From positions 1 to 26,902 of IMG/VR virus record IMGVR_UViG_3300021440_000101: a DNA stretch of 26,902 nucleotides, one strand, 5' to 3'. Below, piece by piece: positions 5,992 to 15,095 of the stretch. The stretch's first letter is position 1. Every line of letters begins with the position of its first letter. Source of the DNA: a virus. A program made the translations under genes and the position numbers. The notes under the pieces were generated by a model, which did no database searches, was not told the DNA's origin, and saw only the letters and a list, made by a program, of their open reading frames with translations.

Positions 5992-6351
5992 ATGGCAAAC
6001 GAACAAAACCTTATCCCAAACTCTATGCGAAGTCCGAGTGAAGTAAGAGAAAACAGCAGGAAAGGTGGTATTGCATCAGGCGAAGCAAGAAGAAAGAAGC
6101 GAGAATTAGCGGAAATTGCACGTGCTGTGCTTGAACAACAGGTTACAGACGTTGCTGATTATGATTACGGTGCTGTGCCAATTAGCGATGCAACGGTTGC
6201 TGATATATTATTTGCGGTTCATGCCAATAAAGCATTAAAGGGCGATAAAGAATCTGCAAAGTTGGTTTTGGATGCTGCAAAGGGCGAAAACAAGCAAACA
6301 ATGCTTGGTGGGTTTCGGTTTGTTGTGGAATCGGGGGATGATGAAATATGA
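5992..6351 (+). CDS. Putative small terminase subunit
   Basis: The 119-residue protein has a basic helical segment (RENSRKGGIASGEARRKKRE, about residues 20-39) typical of a phage family encoded immediately before the large terminase. A helical segment follows (KALKGDKESAKLVLDAAKGE). Small terminases bind the packaging start site on DNA and hand it to the large subunit. The gene stop overlaps the terL start as ATGA, strong context for the role. The start is supported by AAAGGTGGG. It is short for a terminase small subunit, so a related DNA-binding packaging factor remains possible. Confidence 0.65.
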   Translation: MANEQNLIPNSMRSPSEVRENSRKGGIASGEARRKKRELAEIARAVLEQQVTDVADYDYGAVPISDATVADILFAVHANKALKGDKESAKLVLDAAKGENKQTMLGGFRFVVESGDDEI

Positions 6352-7811
6352 TTACATTAACCCCAGAGCAAGAAGCAGATAAACAACGCAGAATTGCCCT
6401 GTTTAATGACATGTTTAAGCATGATACTGATGCTAGACGGTTGTTAATTTATGGCGGTTCACGTAGTTCCAAGACGTTTCGTTCTTTGCGTAAGGTGTTA
6501 AAGCGAGCTGTTTATTATCCGGGTAGTCGCCATTTGATTGCACGTGATACATTTACTGCTTTGCGTAATGCCATTATACTGGACACTATGCCAAAGATGT
6601 TGCGGTTATATTATCCGCAATTATTTGAGCATTGGTGCGCTGGTGGCATGAATAACAGTGTTAACATATTCACATTGCCAAATGGTTCTGAATTGCATTT
6701 TAGAGCCATTGGAAACGAGCAAGAAGTTGAAAAGTTGCTTGGAACAGAATATGCAACAATACTGATTGACGAAGCATCAGAAGTCAATTATGAAGCATTG
6801 CAGAAACTGCGCACACGTCTTGCACAGAAAGTGGCCAGATATAACGACCCAAACAAGTTTATTAAACTGTTGGAAATAGTGATAGAGAATCCGCCACACA
6901 AAGGGCATTGGACATACAAAGAACACTTTTTGTTTCAATCGCCACTTGACCCAGATAAGAAGTTAAACCAAAGCATTTACGCAAATGTGCGGTTAAACCC
7001 GTTGGACAATTTGGAATATCTGCCTGATGATTATATTGACAGTTTGAAAGAATTGCCTGCACACGAGCAGACACGATTCTTGTATGGCGAGTTTGGCGAA
7101 GAAGCACGTGGTGCGGTATTAGCGACAGAGTTTGCAAAATACCCAGAAAATATACGCAAAAGCATTAAATATGACAATCGCTATCCTGTTTATACTGCGT
7201 GGGATATTGGGCATACAGATGCAACAGCGATATGGTTTTATCAGTGGATTGACGGCAGGGTTCGTGTAATAAATTACATGGAAGACACGTTGAAAGCATT
7301 GCCGTATTGGGTAGAGCAGTTAAAAAGCAAAGATTATCGCTATGATACTGTGTTTTTTCCGCATGACGGTGCAAATATGGAATGGGCATACGGTAACACA
7401 CGTGTTGCCAGAATGCGAAATTTGGGTTTCAGTTGTGTGACATTACCACGTTTATTAGAGCAGGAACAGATAGATATTGCACGTTCTATGATACCGATTA
7501 TAGACATAGACAAAGACCTGCAACGTGGAATAGATTGCATATATAACATGCGATATGATTACAAAGACGGCATGTTAAACACAAAAAACATTGTCCATGA
7601 CGAATATTCGCATGGTGGCAAGGCGTTCCTGTATATGTGCGAAAGCATTTACAAAGACAGGGATGAAAAACGCATATTTACCCAAGCAGAAAAGCAAGCG
7701 AAATACCTGCAAGACATGGCAAGCGATATTCGCAAGGGCATTGAAGCCAATCGTCAAGAATTGGTGGATGATGAAGATTTAACAAGGGTTACAAATGCAG
7801 ATAGTTGGTAG
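6348..7811 (+). CDS. terL: Terminase large subunit
   Basis: A phage DNA-packaging motor of 487 residues. The N-terminal ATPase has Walker A GGSRSSKT (36-43) and Walker B ATILIDEA with D141 and E142. The C-terminal RNase H-like nuclease has its acidic residues in AWDIGHTDAT (D286), FFPHDGA (D340) and HDEYSHGGKAF (D418). Both domains look complete, so it should pump DNA into the prohead and cut the concatemer. The gene overlaps the small subunit by 4 bases and the next gene by 17 bases. Confidence 0.97.
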   Translation: MITLTPEQEADKQRRIALFNDMFKHDTDARRLLIYGGSRSSKTFRSLRKVLKRAVYYPGSRHLIARDTFTALRNAIILDTMPKMLRLYYPQLFEHWCAGGMNNSVNIFTLPNGSELHFRAIGNEQEVEKLLGTEYATILIDEASEVNYEALQKLRTRLAQKVARYNDPNKFIKLLEIVIENPPHKGHWTYKEHFLFQSPLDPDKKLNQSIYANVRLNPLDNLEYLPDDYIDSLKELPAHEQTRFLYGEFGEEARGAVLATEFAKYPENIRKSIKYDNRYPVYTAWDIGHTDATAIWFYQWIDGRVRVINYMEDTLKALPYWVEQLKSKDYRYDTVFFPHDGANMEWAYGNTRVARMRNLGFSCVTLPRLLEQEQIDIARSMIPIIDIDKDLQRGIDCIYNMRYDYKDGMLNTKNIVHDEYSHGGKAFLYMCESIYKDRDEKRIFTQAEKQAKYLQDMASDIRKGIEANRQELVDDEDLTRVTNADSW

Positions 7812-8226
7812 TGATAATCCGCTGTTTTATGAAGCAGCGGCAATAATGCGTAAATATTTATCGCACATTGAGTTTTTACCACAGTGCAAGATAATGTTTG
7901 ATAAGGGTAGATATTACGGTTTAATCACTGCCAACGGCAATACAGTTATGTATGATCATGTGATTCTGGACAGGATGGTATGCAATCCAGAGATAATATA
8001 CATAGTGCTAAGCACATTATTTAGTTTTGGTCGCATTGTTAACACGTTTATTGAAAGTGACAATGTAGATGCACAGAGATTTGTCAGCGGCATTGGCTTT
8101 ACAAATACTGGCCTGTTGCGACAAGACCCAAAGCCATTAAAAATATGGTCAATGACGATTGACGAATGGCAAAACAACAAAATAAAACAACACTTTGAAA
8201 ACAACCGTTCCGCTAGCGGTAAATAG
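7795..8226 (+). CDS. GNAT-like acetyltransferase-fold protein
   Basis: The 143-residue protein ends with a pattern typical of small GNAT proteins in podovirus packaging regions: SDNVDAQRFVSGIGFTNTGL followed by KIWSMTIDEW, the N-xx-A-xRF-xxxxGF element of the acetyl-CoA fold. A clear R/Q-xx-G-x-G/A pyrophosphate-binding loop is not seen, so it may be a structural relative without activity. The gene begins inside the end of terL with GGGTTACA upstream. Similar proteins near terL in other phages have no settled role. Confidence 0.6.
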   Translation: MQIVGSDNPLFYEAAAIMRKYLSHIEFLPQCKIMFDKGRYYGLITANGNTVMYDHVILDRMVCNPEIIYIVLSTLFSFGRIVNTFIESDNVDAQRFVSGIGFTNTGLLRQDPKPLKIWSMTIDEWQNNKIKQHFENNRSASGK

Positions 8227-8348
8227 CGAGATAAAACAAAAACCCGAAAAACATGTTTGATTTGGCATGAAACAAAGCAAGTCGCAGTAAGAGTCGTGCG
8301 GTAAAACGCATATTGTTTAACGTGGATTTTACACATAGGAGTTTAGAT
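8227..8348 (+). other. Non-coding gap before the capsid gene
   Basis: A gap of 122 bases lies between the GNAT-like gene and the capsid gene. It ends with the capsid ribosome binding site TAGGAG at 8337-8342. A weak inverted repeat GTAAAA/TTTTAC lies just upstream. No convincing -35/-10 pair is seen, although this is a natural place for a late promoter, possibly one read by a phage-specific factor. Confidence 0.4.
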
Positions 8349-9317
8349 ATGAAAGGAAATCCAAATTTCGGGAATTTGTATTCAACATCTATTGACAATT
8401 ACACAGATTCCTTGAAAGATAACTACACAAAGAACAGCAAATTGCTGGAAGAATTGAAAAAATCTGGCAACGTCAAAACGGAAGATGGCGGTGTCGAAAT
8501 CTTACAAAACTTGGAAATGGCTGAAAACGGTGCTTACAACCGCTATGATGGTGCACAAGCATGGGATTTGGAATCCAAGAAATTTGCAACTGCTGCATCA
8601 TTTGCACGTAAGAAAGTTGCAGTTACTATGGTTGTTACCGGTTCTGAACTGATGGCAAACGAAGGCAAAGCCAAAATGATTGACTTGATTGCTGCCAAAA
8701 TCAAAAACGGTGCAAAAACATTACAAAACGGTTTGGCAACTGACGTTTATTCTGACGGTTCAGATGCATTACAAATCGGTGGTTTGCGTTATTTGGTTTC
8801 TGATACACCATCTTCTGGTATTGTTGGTGGAATTGACCCATCTGATTCAGATAACACATGGTGGAGGAACTACAAAGGAACATGCACATTGGCAACAGAT
8901 AACATGCCAAAAGTGTTCAATACTGCTATTTTAAGTTGCACACGTAACAACGATGCACCAAAAGCAGTATTTGTTGACAATGCTTTCTATACAGCATACT
9001 TTGCAAACTTACAAGCGACACAACGTTTTGTAAGCACAGAGGGCAAAGGTGGATTTATGGAATTGTCCATCAACGGTTTGCCAATCTTCTGTGATCAAGG
9101 TATCGCAGCAGCAACAATGCAAGGTTCAATCCCAGCGAATCATGCATATTTCTTGAATACAGATTTCTTGTATTTGCGCCCACACGTTCGCAGAAATCCT
9201 GCAAAGAAAGAACGTGTTAACAGCATCAACCAAGACCTTTACAGCGAAGCATGGTTGTGGGCAGGTAACATGACCACATCTGGCCGCGCATTTCAAGGTG
9301 TTGTTGTAGGTTCGTAA
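8349..9317 (+). CDS. Major capsid protein
   Basis: This 322-residue protein belongs to a capsid family common in podovirus-type phages. Its marks are DGGVEILQNLEMAENGAY near residue 46, a helix with VTGSELMANEGKAKMIDL, and the signature YSDGSDALQIGGLRYLV then GGIDPSDSDNTWWRNY. It should form the icosahedral shell in an HK97-like fold. The start at 8349 has AGGAG ten bases upstream; an in-frame ATG at 8313 lacks a ribosome binding site. A GC-rich terminator follows the stop immediately. It is the natural main client of the scaffold, and perhaps of the GroEL/ES pair. Confidence 0.93.
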   Translation: MKGNPNFGNLYSTSIDNYTDSLKDNYTKNSKLLEELKKSGNVKTEDGGVEILQNLEMAENGAYNRYDGAQAWDLESKKFATAASFARKKVAVTMVVTGSELMANEGKAKMIDLIAAKIKNGAKTLQNGLATDVYSDGSDALQIGGLRYLVSDTPSSGIVGGIDPSDSDNTWWRNYKGTCTLATDNMPKVFNTAILSCTRNNDAPKAVFVDNAFYTAYFANLQATQRFVSTEGKGGFMELSINGLPIFCDQGIAAATMQGSIPANHAYFLNTDFLYLRPHVRRNPAKKERVNSINQDLYSEAWLWAGNMTTSGRAFQGVVVGS

Positions 9318-9323
9318 TAACAT

Positions 9324-9349
9324 AACCCCGAGCAATCGGGGTTTAGTTT
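9324..9349 (+). terminator. Intrinsic terminator after capsid gene
   Basis: AACCCCGA (9324-9331) pairs perfectly with TCGGGGTT (9336-9343) around a GCAA tetraloop of the stable GNRA type. The weak T-run TTTAGTTT follows. Because the T-run is interrupted, it may allow partial read-through to the next gene. Confidence 0.75.
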
Positions 9350-9376
9350 AATCTATCAAGTAATAGGAGTTATAAA

Positions 9377-9694
9377 ATGGCATTTACAACAATTAACTTA
9401 ACAGAACCCGTTGCAGCAGACGAATTGGCTGCATACGGTGCAAAAGCAGGTCAACACGATTGCTATCGTGATGGTATCGCAGTGTTTGCAGTAAATACTG
9501 GTTCTTCCAGCATTTCAGCAGGAACAGTTTATGTAACAGCAACAGGCGAATTGAAAGGTTCTTCTGCTACTGGTTACTTAACCTGCAAATCTTTGGTTGC
9601 TTGCCCAGCGGGTGCAGGTATCTATGTGATTGCACAAGGTATTGTTCCGGGAACAACCCCAGCATATATTGCTTACACAGTTGTATCTGAATAA
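9377..9694 (+). CDS. Putative capsid decoration protein
   Basis: A small 105-residue protein rich in Ala, Gly, Thr and Ser, with alternating hydrophobic strands (GIAVFAVNTGSSSISAGTVY, GIYVIAQGIVPGTTPAYIAY). It has no catalytic motif. It lies directly after the major capsid gene with a strong TAGGAG. In many phages this place encodes a small beta-rich head decoration or cement protein that stabilises the expanded shell. The function is inferred from position and composition; no family is recognised by motif. Confidence 0.5.
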   Translation: MAFTTINLTEPVAADELAAYGAKAGQHDCYRDGIAVFAVNTGSSSISAGTVYVTATGELKGSSATGYLTCKSLVACPAGAGIYVIAQGIVPGTTPAYIAYTVVSE

Positions 9695-9710
9695 TCTGAC
9701 GAGCAAATAA

Positions 9711-9746
9711 CATGGTTTGTGCGTTCCATGACTAAAAACGCACAAA
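9711..9746 (+). promoter_or_regulatory. Overlapping alternative hairpins
   Basis: CATGG (9711-9715) can pair with CCATG (9726-9730). Alternatively TTTGTGCGTT (9716-9725) pairs perfectly over ten bases with AACGCACAAA (9737-9746). The second structure uses the loop of the first, so they exclude each other. A third hairpin, TCCGAT-AGG-ATCGGA, follows at 9754-9768. Together they form a structured segment between the decoration gene and the adaptor gene. No gene is seen in it. Confidence 0.45.
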
Positions 9747-9781
9747 AAGTCAATCCGATAGGATCGGAACACTAAAACAAC

Positions 9782-9839
9782 CCCATAAATAAACACATTA
9801 GACCTATTTGTTCAGTGTGCTTATTTATGGGCTTTTTTT
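9782..9839 (+). terminator. Long-stem intrinsic terminator
   Basis: CCCATAAATAA (9782-9792) pairs perfectly with TTATTTATGGG (9821-9831). After one mismatch, CACATT (9794-9799) continues pairing with AGTGTG (9814-9819). Seven T follow the stem after one C. It closes the capsid/decoration transcript 14 bases before the adaptor gene, so the adaptor needs read-through or a separate promoter. Confidence 0.85.
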
Positions 9840-9853
9840 GATAAGGATGTAAA

Positions 9854-10729
9854 ATGACAGTAAAAGAAATATTAGATTCAGTATTAACACGTGAGGGGTT
9901 GTATAGAAATATACCAAATCCATTTGCCACAACCGATTTGATTGTGCAAGAAAACATACGTGTTTTGAATGAGTTATTGGAAGATATAGTTCACAAGAAC
10001 AGTTTGTCAGAATTGTTGCGTAAAGTATCGTTCACAACGTATTTACAATGGGCTTCTGGCATATTTTATTCAGTGGGTAATGTTATTTACAGTGGCGATT
10101 ATCGTTATGAATGCATGGTGGCAGGCACGTCAACAGTTGACCCTGTATCTTTGGATTTAACACCGGGTAACATGGATACAGCCAGCGATGGTGTTATGTG
10201 GAAATGTTTAGGCGATTGGAATCAATATCCATTTGCAGATTTAGCACCCGATTGCGCTGGTGTAGATACTGCGACTATGATGAATATGAATCAACGTGTT
10301 CCTATGCAGGCGGTAAATATGCACCAGTGGATGTTAATGGAAGCATCGTCTGTGGCTGTTGGCACAACTGGAATATTCTGCATACGTGATCGTTCAATAT
10401 ACATCTTTCCGGGTTTAGCAGACGGAACAAAAATCAACTTCTTGTATTACACAATGTTACCAGTGATTGCATCAGACGGTGTGCAAAAAGCGAAGTTTGA
10501 TAACAGCACAGACACGTGTTTGATACCAGACCAGATATTGTTATTGGGAACGGTTTATCGGTATTTGAAAGATAAGGATATTGGTAATTGGGCTGAAATT
10601 GAGAAAGAGTTTGAAGAAACTGTGAAACAACATGAAGCACAAGGGCAAGCACCACAACAGATAGATTTAGCAGGTGGTGCATTAAAGAACGCAAGTAACT
10701 TATCAGATGGGAATTGGTATGTCGGATAG
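9854..10729 (+). CDS. Head-tail adaptor protein
   Basis: The 291-residue protein has the arrangement of podovirus adaptors (P22 gp4-like family): helical N-terminus, a beta-rich insert, and a C-terminal part with KFDNSTDTCLIPDQILLLG then TVYRYLKDKDIGNWAEIEKE. This last region matches the typical adaptor ending (a D/S-D-T-x-L-P-D-x-LLLLG helix followed by a long acidic helix). The insert around 70-115 (IYSGDYRYECMVAGTST, DGVMWKCLGDW) looks like a small carbohydrate-binding or immunoglobulin-like module, often seen in such proteins. It would join the portal to the tail nozzle. AAGGATG supports the start. Confidence 0.75.
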   Translation: MTVKEILDSVLTREGLYRNIPNPFATTDLIVQENIRVLNELLEDIVHKNSLSELLRKVSFTTYLQWASGIFYSVGNVIYSGDYRYECMVAGTSTVDPVSLDLTPGNMDTASDGVMWKCLGDWNQYPFADLAPDCAGVDTATMMNMNQRVPMQAVNMHQWMLMEASSVAVGTTGIFCIRDRSIYIFPGLADGTKINFLYYTMLPVIASDGVQKAKFDNSTDTCLIPDQILLLGTVYRYLKDKDIGNWAEIEKEFEETVKQHEAQGQAPQQIDLAGGALKNASNLSDGNWYVG

Positions 10730-12320
10730 AATAACAATGCCACTTTATCAAGTGGGGTGGTCAAGCGAAGCCCCATTAGCAGATAAAGGTGCAGGACATT
10801 TATTATCGTGTAAAAACTATGTAATTAAGCAGAATCTGTTGGAATCACGCAAAGGGTATTTCAATGTGCCTTTGTATGATAATGGCGATGCAATAGTATT
10901 TACAAAGCCAATCAAGACGATTATTCCGATACAGGAATACAATATGCTTATTGTGTGCAGTGATGACACAATTTACGTATTTGAAAAGATTGGCGGTGTA
11001 TATGCATTACAGCAATCAAATAGCGGATATTCTGGTTCTGAGTGGCGGTGGGTATATATGAACCACCAGATTATCATGGTTAATGGTCTGGACAATGCAC
11101 AGCAGATAATTGTAACCAATTATGGTTTAGCAACGCAAACAGTAACAATACAAGATTGGGCTGTAACATCTGCACCGAGCAAAGTGTTTGATTGGATAGC
11201 AGTATTAAACGCACAGATTACAGCAGGTTATGGCAATGATTTGTCTGCATGGTATTTGCCGGTTGGTTATGTTCAAGGCACAATGGCGGAGTTTGATATT
11301 GGCGATTCCGCAGGAACACCCAAGAAAGGTGGTAGCATAATTGGTGCATTTAACATATCACGTGATGCAGGTATGTCGTTAAATGCTTACATTGGCTTTA
11401 TAACCAATCAAGGCGAAGCGATAGTTTATACAGGTAATGATTTAGCAGACCCAACAAATATTGCGTTTAATGGTATATATCAGACAGGTTATCCTTTGGG
11501 TAAGACACCGTTTATAAACTGGTCTGGCGATTTAATCATAATGACGAACAAGGGCTTTATATCAGCCCACAGCATATTTGCAAATGGCGAAAACCAGAAT
11601 GAGCAGTATATATTCAGCCAACGCATAAACACATGGTTATTAGATCAAGCACGTAATTTTAGTAGGCAACCGGGTTTTATGGGGTTGGTGGTGCCAAATG
11701 AAGACATAGTGTTATTCAATATTCCACAAGGTGGTAATACCTTTGTGCAAGTGGTTATGAATATCACGTCTGGTAAATGGTCTATGTTCACAAACATAAA
11801 CGCATTTACGATGTGCGTAGCAGATGGTAATTTGCTGTTTGGTATGGCGGATGGTTTGTATCAGTATGGCACGTCAGATGCTGACACAAATGCAATACCA
11901 CTGGAAATATGGACATCATATACAAACTGCGGTTCTGATTTATTAAAACGCATAAACTTTATACAAATCAGACATGCGAGTAGTGCGAAGATAAATTTAG
12001 GTTTTGCGGTATATAAAGATTTTGAAAACCAATCATATTATAACTGGGTTGACACAAGTGAATTGCCAGACAGTATTGGCGAAAGTGGGTTTTATTGGTC
12101 AGATGATGACAACCCAAATGATCCAACACCCGGAACAGCGCAATGGGATACAGAATATTGGGCTGGTTCGTATGGCGATATGACAGCGACAGCAGATACA
12201 TATTCAGCATCTGGTTTAGGCCACAATTTTAGTGTTCGCATAACAGCAAATATTAAAAACATGAAGCATCAAGTCGTTGATTTGATGTTGTTATTTAACG
12301 CAAGCAAGACAGCAATTTAA
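10719..12320 (+). CDS. Tail stabilisation / nozzle protein (P22 gp10-like)
   Basis: A large (533-residue) beta-rich protein with the N-terminus expected of packaged-DNA stabilisation proteins: ITMPLYQVGW, then CKNYVIK and a LLESRKGYFNVP segment. Repeated strand pairs follow (YNMLIVCSDDTIYVFEK, WVYMNHQIIMVNGLDNAQQI, GNLLFGMADGLYQYG) like a propeller-type nozzle. It should plug the tail and hold packaged DNA. The start at 10719 overlaps the adaptor by 11 bases; ATGs at 10707 and 10737 are less likely alternatives, because the ribosome binding site is weak at each. Its place after the adaptor supports the role. Confidence 0.75.
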   Translation: MSDRITMPLYQVGWSSEAPLADKGAGHLLSCKNYVIKQNLLESRKGYFNVPLYDNGDAIVFTKPIKTIIPIQEYNMLIVCSDDTIYVFEKIGGVYALQQSNSGYSGSEWRWVYMNHQIIMVNGLDNAQQIIVTNYGLATQTVTIQDWAVTSAPSKVFDWIAVLNAQITAGYGNDLSAWYLPVGYVQGTMAEFDIGDSAGTPKKGGSIIGAFNISRDAGMSLNAYIGFITNQGEAIVYTGNDLADPTNIAFNGIYQTGYPLGKTPFINWSGDLIIMTNKGFISAHSIFANGENQNEQYIFSQRINTWLLDQARNFSRQPGFMGLVVPNEDIVLFNIPQGGNTFVQVVMNITSGKWSMFTNINAFTMCVADGNLLFGMADGLYQYGTSDADTNAIPLEIWTSYTNCGSDLLKRINFIQIRHASSAKINLGFAVYKDFENQSYYNWVDTSELPDSIGESGFYWSDDDNPNDPTPGTAQWDTEYWAGSYGDMTATADTYSASGLGHNFSVRITANIKNMKHQVVDLMLLFNASKTAI

Positions 12321-12334
12321 TTAAAGGACATAAA

Positions 12335-13072
12335 ATGGGAGTGATAACTTTACCACAGTCAATGGAACGTGATCGTGAAAATAACATTAAAGCGAATAGT
12401 GTTCATGTTGATGAAAACTTTGATACCTTATTGACGGCTGTAAATAAAAAGTTGGAACAGGATGGTTCAATAGTTCCGACAGCAGATTTGCCAATGGGTA
12501 ACCATAAAATCACAGGTATGGCAACACCGACATTATCTGGGGATGCAGCGACCAAAGGTTATGTTGATAGTGCGTTGGCATTAAAAGCAAATTTGGTATC
12601 GCCAACATTTACAGGAACACCAACAGCACCAACAATTGCGACAGTAACCGATAATAGCACAAAGATAGCCACAACCGAGTTCGTGGTTGAGGTGTTGAAA
12701 GCAATGTATCCAGTGGGTGCAATATTTATTGGCACACAGAATACATGCCCAATGTCACAATTCTTTGGCACATGGGAAATAGTTGCGACAGATAGAGCAT
12801 TATGGGGTGGTAACGGAACAAATGGCGCAACCACAATTGCAGCAGGTTTGCCCAACATTACTGGTTCATACGGAAATGGTGGTAGAGCACCATCCGCATC
12901 AGGTGCGTTTTATTTAGGTTCATCTTATGGTGCAACCAACAGAGATTATGATGGTAGCGGTAGTGCAAAACCCGGTATATTTGATGCAAGTCGTTCATCT
13001 TCTATTTATGGCGCATCCACAACGGTGCAACCACCTGCATATCGTGTAAATGTATGGCGCAGGACAGCATAA
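12335..13072 (+). CDS. Short tail fibre protein
   Basis: The 245-residue protein has the fibre layout. A helical head-proximal part with ENFDTLLTAVNKKL comes first. A fibre shaft with PTADLPMGNHKITGM and GDAATKGYVDSALALKA follows, then PTFTGTPTAPT. The C-terminal head runs from YPVGAIFIGT with LWGGN and GLPNITGSY, to the ending VQPPAYRVNVWRRTA. That last motif is a widely shared phage tip domain. It would bind the host surface. AAAGGAC supports the start. It lies before the portal gene rather than with the other fibres. Confidence 0.85.
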   Translation: MGVITLPQSMERDRENNIKANSVHVDENFDTLLTAVNKKLEQDGSIVPTADLPMGNHKITGMATPTLSGDAATKGYVDSALALKANLVSPTFTGTPTAPTIATVTDNSTKIATTEFVVEVLKAMYPVGAIFIGTQNTCPMSQFFGTWEIVATDRALWGGNGTNGATTIAAGLPNITGSYGNGGRAPSASGAFYLGSSYGATNRDYDGSGSAKPGIFDASRSSSIYGASTTVQPPAYRVNVWRRTA

Positions 13073-13094
13073 TTTTAGCAAAAGGTATTAGACA

Positions 13095-15095
13095 ATGGCA
13101 CAGAAAAAGCAAGAATACTGGCAGAAACAGTTGGAATTGGCTTTTGCTAATCCAGAGTGGAAAAAATGGATTAAAACATCCAAAAATATCGCCAGACGTT
13201 ATCGCAACCAAGCATTTTTATCAGACAATACACGCAAAAAAACCGATTTAGATACAGATTGCAAGGGTTATAACCTGTTGTATCGTAATGTATCGGTTCG
13301 TTTGCCATTCATATTGCCATTTATTCCAAAAGTGCAGGTTGATCGCACAAATAGAGATAATGACCAAGTGGCACGTGTTGCGAGCATGATATTGGAACGC
13401 ACAACAGCGAAGTTGGTTGATTGCCCACAGTTCAAACGTGCATGGAATTACGCAAAACTTGATGCTGAATTATCAAATTTGGCTGTGGTTTGGGTGTCTT
13501 ATGCACCATATTATACCAAAGACGGATTTTTGAAAGAAGATGTGACATTTGATTTTGTATCACATGAAGATTTTATCTGGCAAAAATCAAAACATTGGGA
13601 TGATGTGGGCTGGGTTGCGCGCAGAAAACGTATGACAGAAGAAGATGTTAAAAAACAGTTTCCAAATCTGCGTTTGACAGATGTATTAACCGATGATGAA
13701 TTGGAAGAAATACAGGCCACAGGTTTGATTGACGAAAAAGACCGTCAAGATAAGACGATATCTGTATATGAAATCTGGGATAAATGGGATAGAAAAGTGT
13801 ATATATTCCACCCAACATATAAACGCATACTAGCAACATACGATTATCCGTATGATATTGAATTTCCATGTGCAAGACCTTTATCTTATGATGAATTTAC
13901 CGATAGCACAGTGCCAGTATCACGTCATGCACAATATTTGGCGCAGTATGAAGCGGTTGACACGATAAACAAGAAAATAACCAAGATAAAAGATGCTTTG
14001 CGTGTGGCAGGTGGTTACGATGCGAGTATTCCAGATTTTGGCAAGATGTTTGATGCCGATAACGACAACAGTTTGATTGGCTTGAAAAACACCGAAAAAT
14101 TAAACGGTAAGCCACTTGAATCTGTTGTTTGGATGTTACCACAAGATAATATAGCAACCGCATTGGAACGTCTTAAAATCGTTCGTGATGAATACATCCA
14201 AGACATACAGAAAGGTTTGGGTATTTATGATGTGTTAGAGGGCGACACCAAAGCACAGGAAGCATACGGCACAAACCGTTTGAAAGGGTCTTTTGGAACA
14301 ATGCGTTTGCAGGATGACCAAAAAGATGCGATTTACTTTGTTCAAGACACAATCCGTATTGCGTGTGAAATAATCTGCCAGACGTTTGAACCTTTGTCTT
14401 TGTTGGCATATTCCACAATAGAATATGCAGAACAAGACCCACAGTTAGTAATGGCTGCGCTGGAATTGTTAAAGACAGACAGATTAAAGAACACACGTTT
14501 AACCATATCTTTGGAAGATGTGCGTAGTTATTATGATAGTGATTACAAAGCGAACATCAGCGAATTATGGACAAATGTGTTTAATCAGTTGGCATCTGTA
14601 TCAACTATGGTTCAGCAGATACCAGAAATGGCGATAATTGCAAAACCAGCGATTATGTCAATGATACGTGGTTATAAAGTTGGTGCGTTTGTAGAACAGC
14701 AAATGGAAGAAGCGATAGATAAAGCGATTGTTGCATACCAAGAACGCATGGCGCAGCCACAACAACCATCGCCAGACATGGTAAAGGCACAAAACGAACA
14801 GGCCAAGATTCAATTAGATTCACAGAAATTACAGTTGGAAGCACAAAAAATGGGTGCTGAATTACAGAATACATCCATGAAAGACCGCACAGCATTGGCT
14901 TTAGAAAACAAGCGAGCAGATGCGGAAATTGCGAAGATTGTAAGTGATACCGAAATTAACAAAGCAAAGGTTTCTATTATGAAACAGGATGCAGACCGCA
15001 AAGAACGTGAGTTGGATGCCGAAATCAAACTTGCGTTATACGGTGCATTACATCCAGAAACATCAGTAGACACCAATTTAGGCAGTATAGCATAA
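13095..15095 (+). CDS. Portal protein
   Basis: A 666-residue portal, the dodecameric ring through which DNA enters and leaves the head. Visible features are an N-terminal basic region with RRYRNQAFLSDNTRKKT, a wing/clip region with VSHEDFIW and GWVARRKRMTEEDVKKQF, and a stem/crown region with LGIYDVLEGDTKAQEAYGTN, typical of podovirus portals. A long charged coiled-coil barrel (about 570-650) with repeated EAQK/ENKRADAEIAK units ends the protein. The length agrees with P22-like portals. AAAGGTATT precedes the start. It lies after the adaptor, nozzle and fibre genes. Confidence 0.88.
   Translation: MAQKKQEYWQKQLELAFANPEWKKWIKTSKNIARRYRNQAFLSDNTRKKTDLDTDCKGYNLLYRNVSVRLPFILPFIPKVQVDRTNRDNDQVARVASMILERTTAKLVDCPQFKRAWNYAKLDAELSNLAVVWVSYAPYYTKDGFLKEDVTFDFVSHEDFIWQKSKHWDDVGWVARRKRMTEEDVKKQFPNLRLTDVLTDDELEEIQATGLIDEKDRQDKTISVYEIWDKWDRKVYIFHPTYKRILATYDYPYDIEFPCARPLSYDEFTDSTVPVSRHAQYLAQYEAVDTINKKITKIKDALRVAGGYDASIPDFGKMFDADNDNSLIGLKNTEKLNGKPLESVVWMLPQDNIATALERLKIVRDEYIQDIQKGLGIYDVLEGDTKAQEAYGTNRLKGSFGTMRLQDDQKDAIYFVQDTIRIACEIICQTFEPLSLLAYSTIEYAEQDPQLVMAALELLKTDRLKNTRLTISLEDVRSYYDSDYKANISELWTNVFNQLASVSTMVQQIPEMAIIAKPAIMSMIRGYKVGAFVEQQMEEAIDKAIVAYQERMAQPQQPSPDMVKAQNEQAKIQLDSQKLQLEAQKMGAELQNTSMKDRTALALENKRADAEIAKIVSDTEINKAKVSIMKQDADRKERELDAEIKLALYGALHPETSVDTNLGSIA

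Noticed and set aside
8210-8219. Perfect palindrome CCGCTAGCGG as terminator or operator
   Set aside because: It lies within the last codons of the GNAT-like gene, has no loop or T-run, and does not recur.
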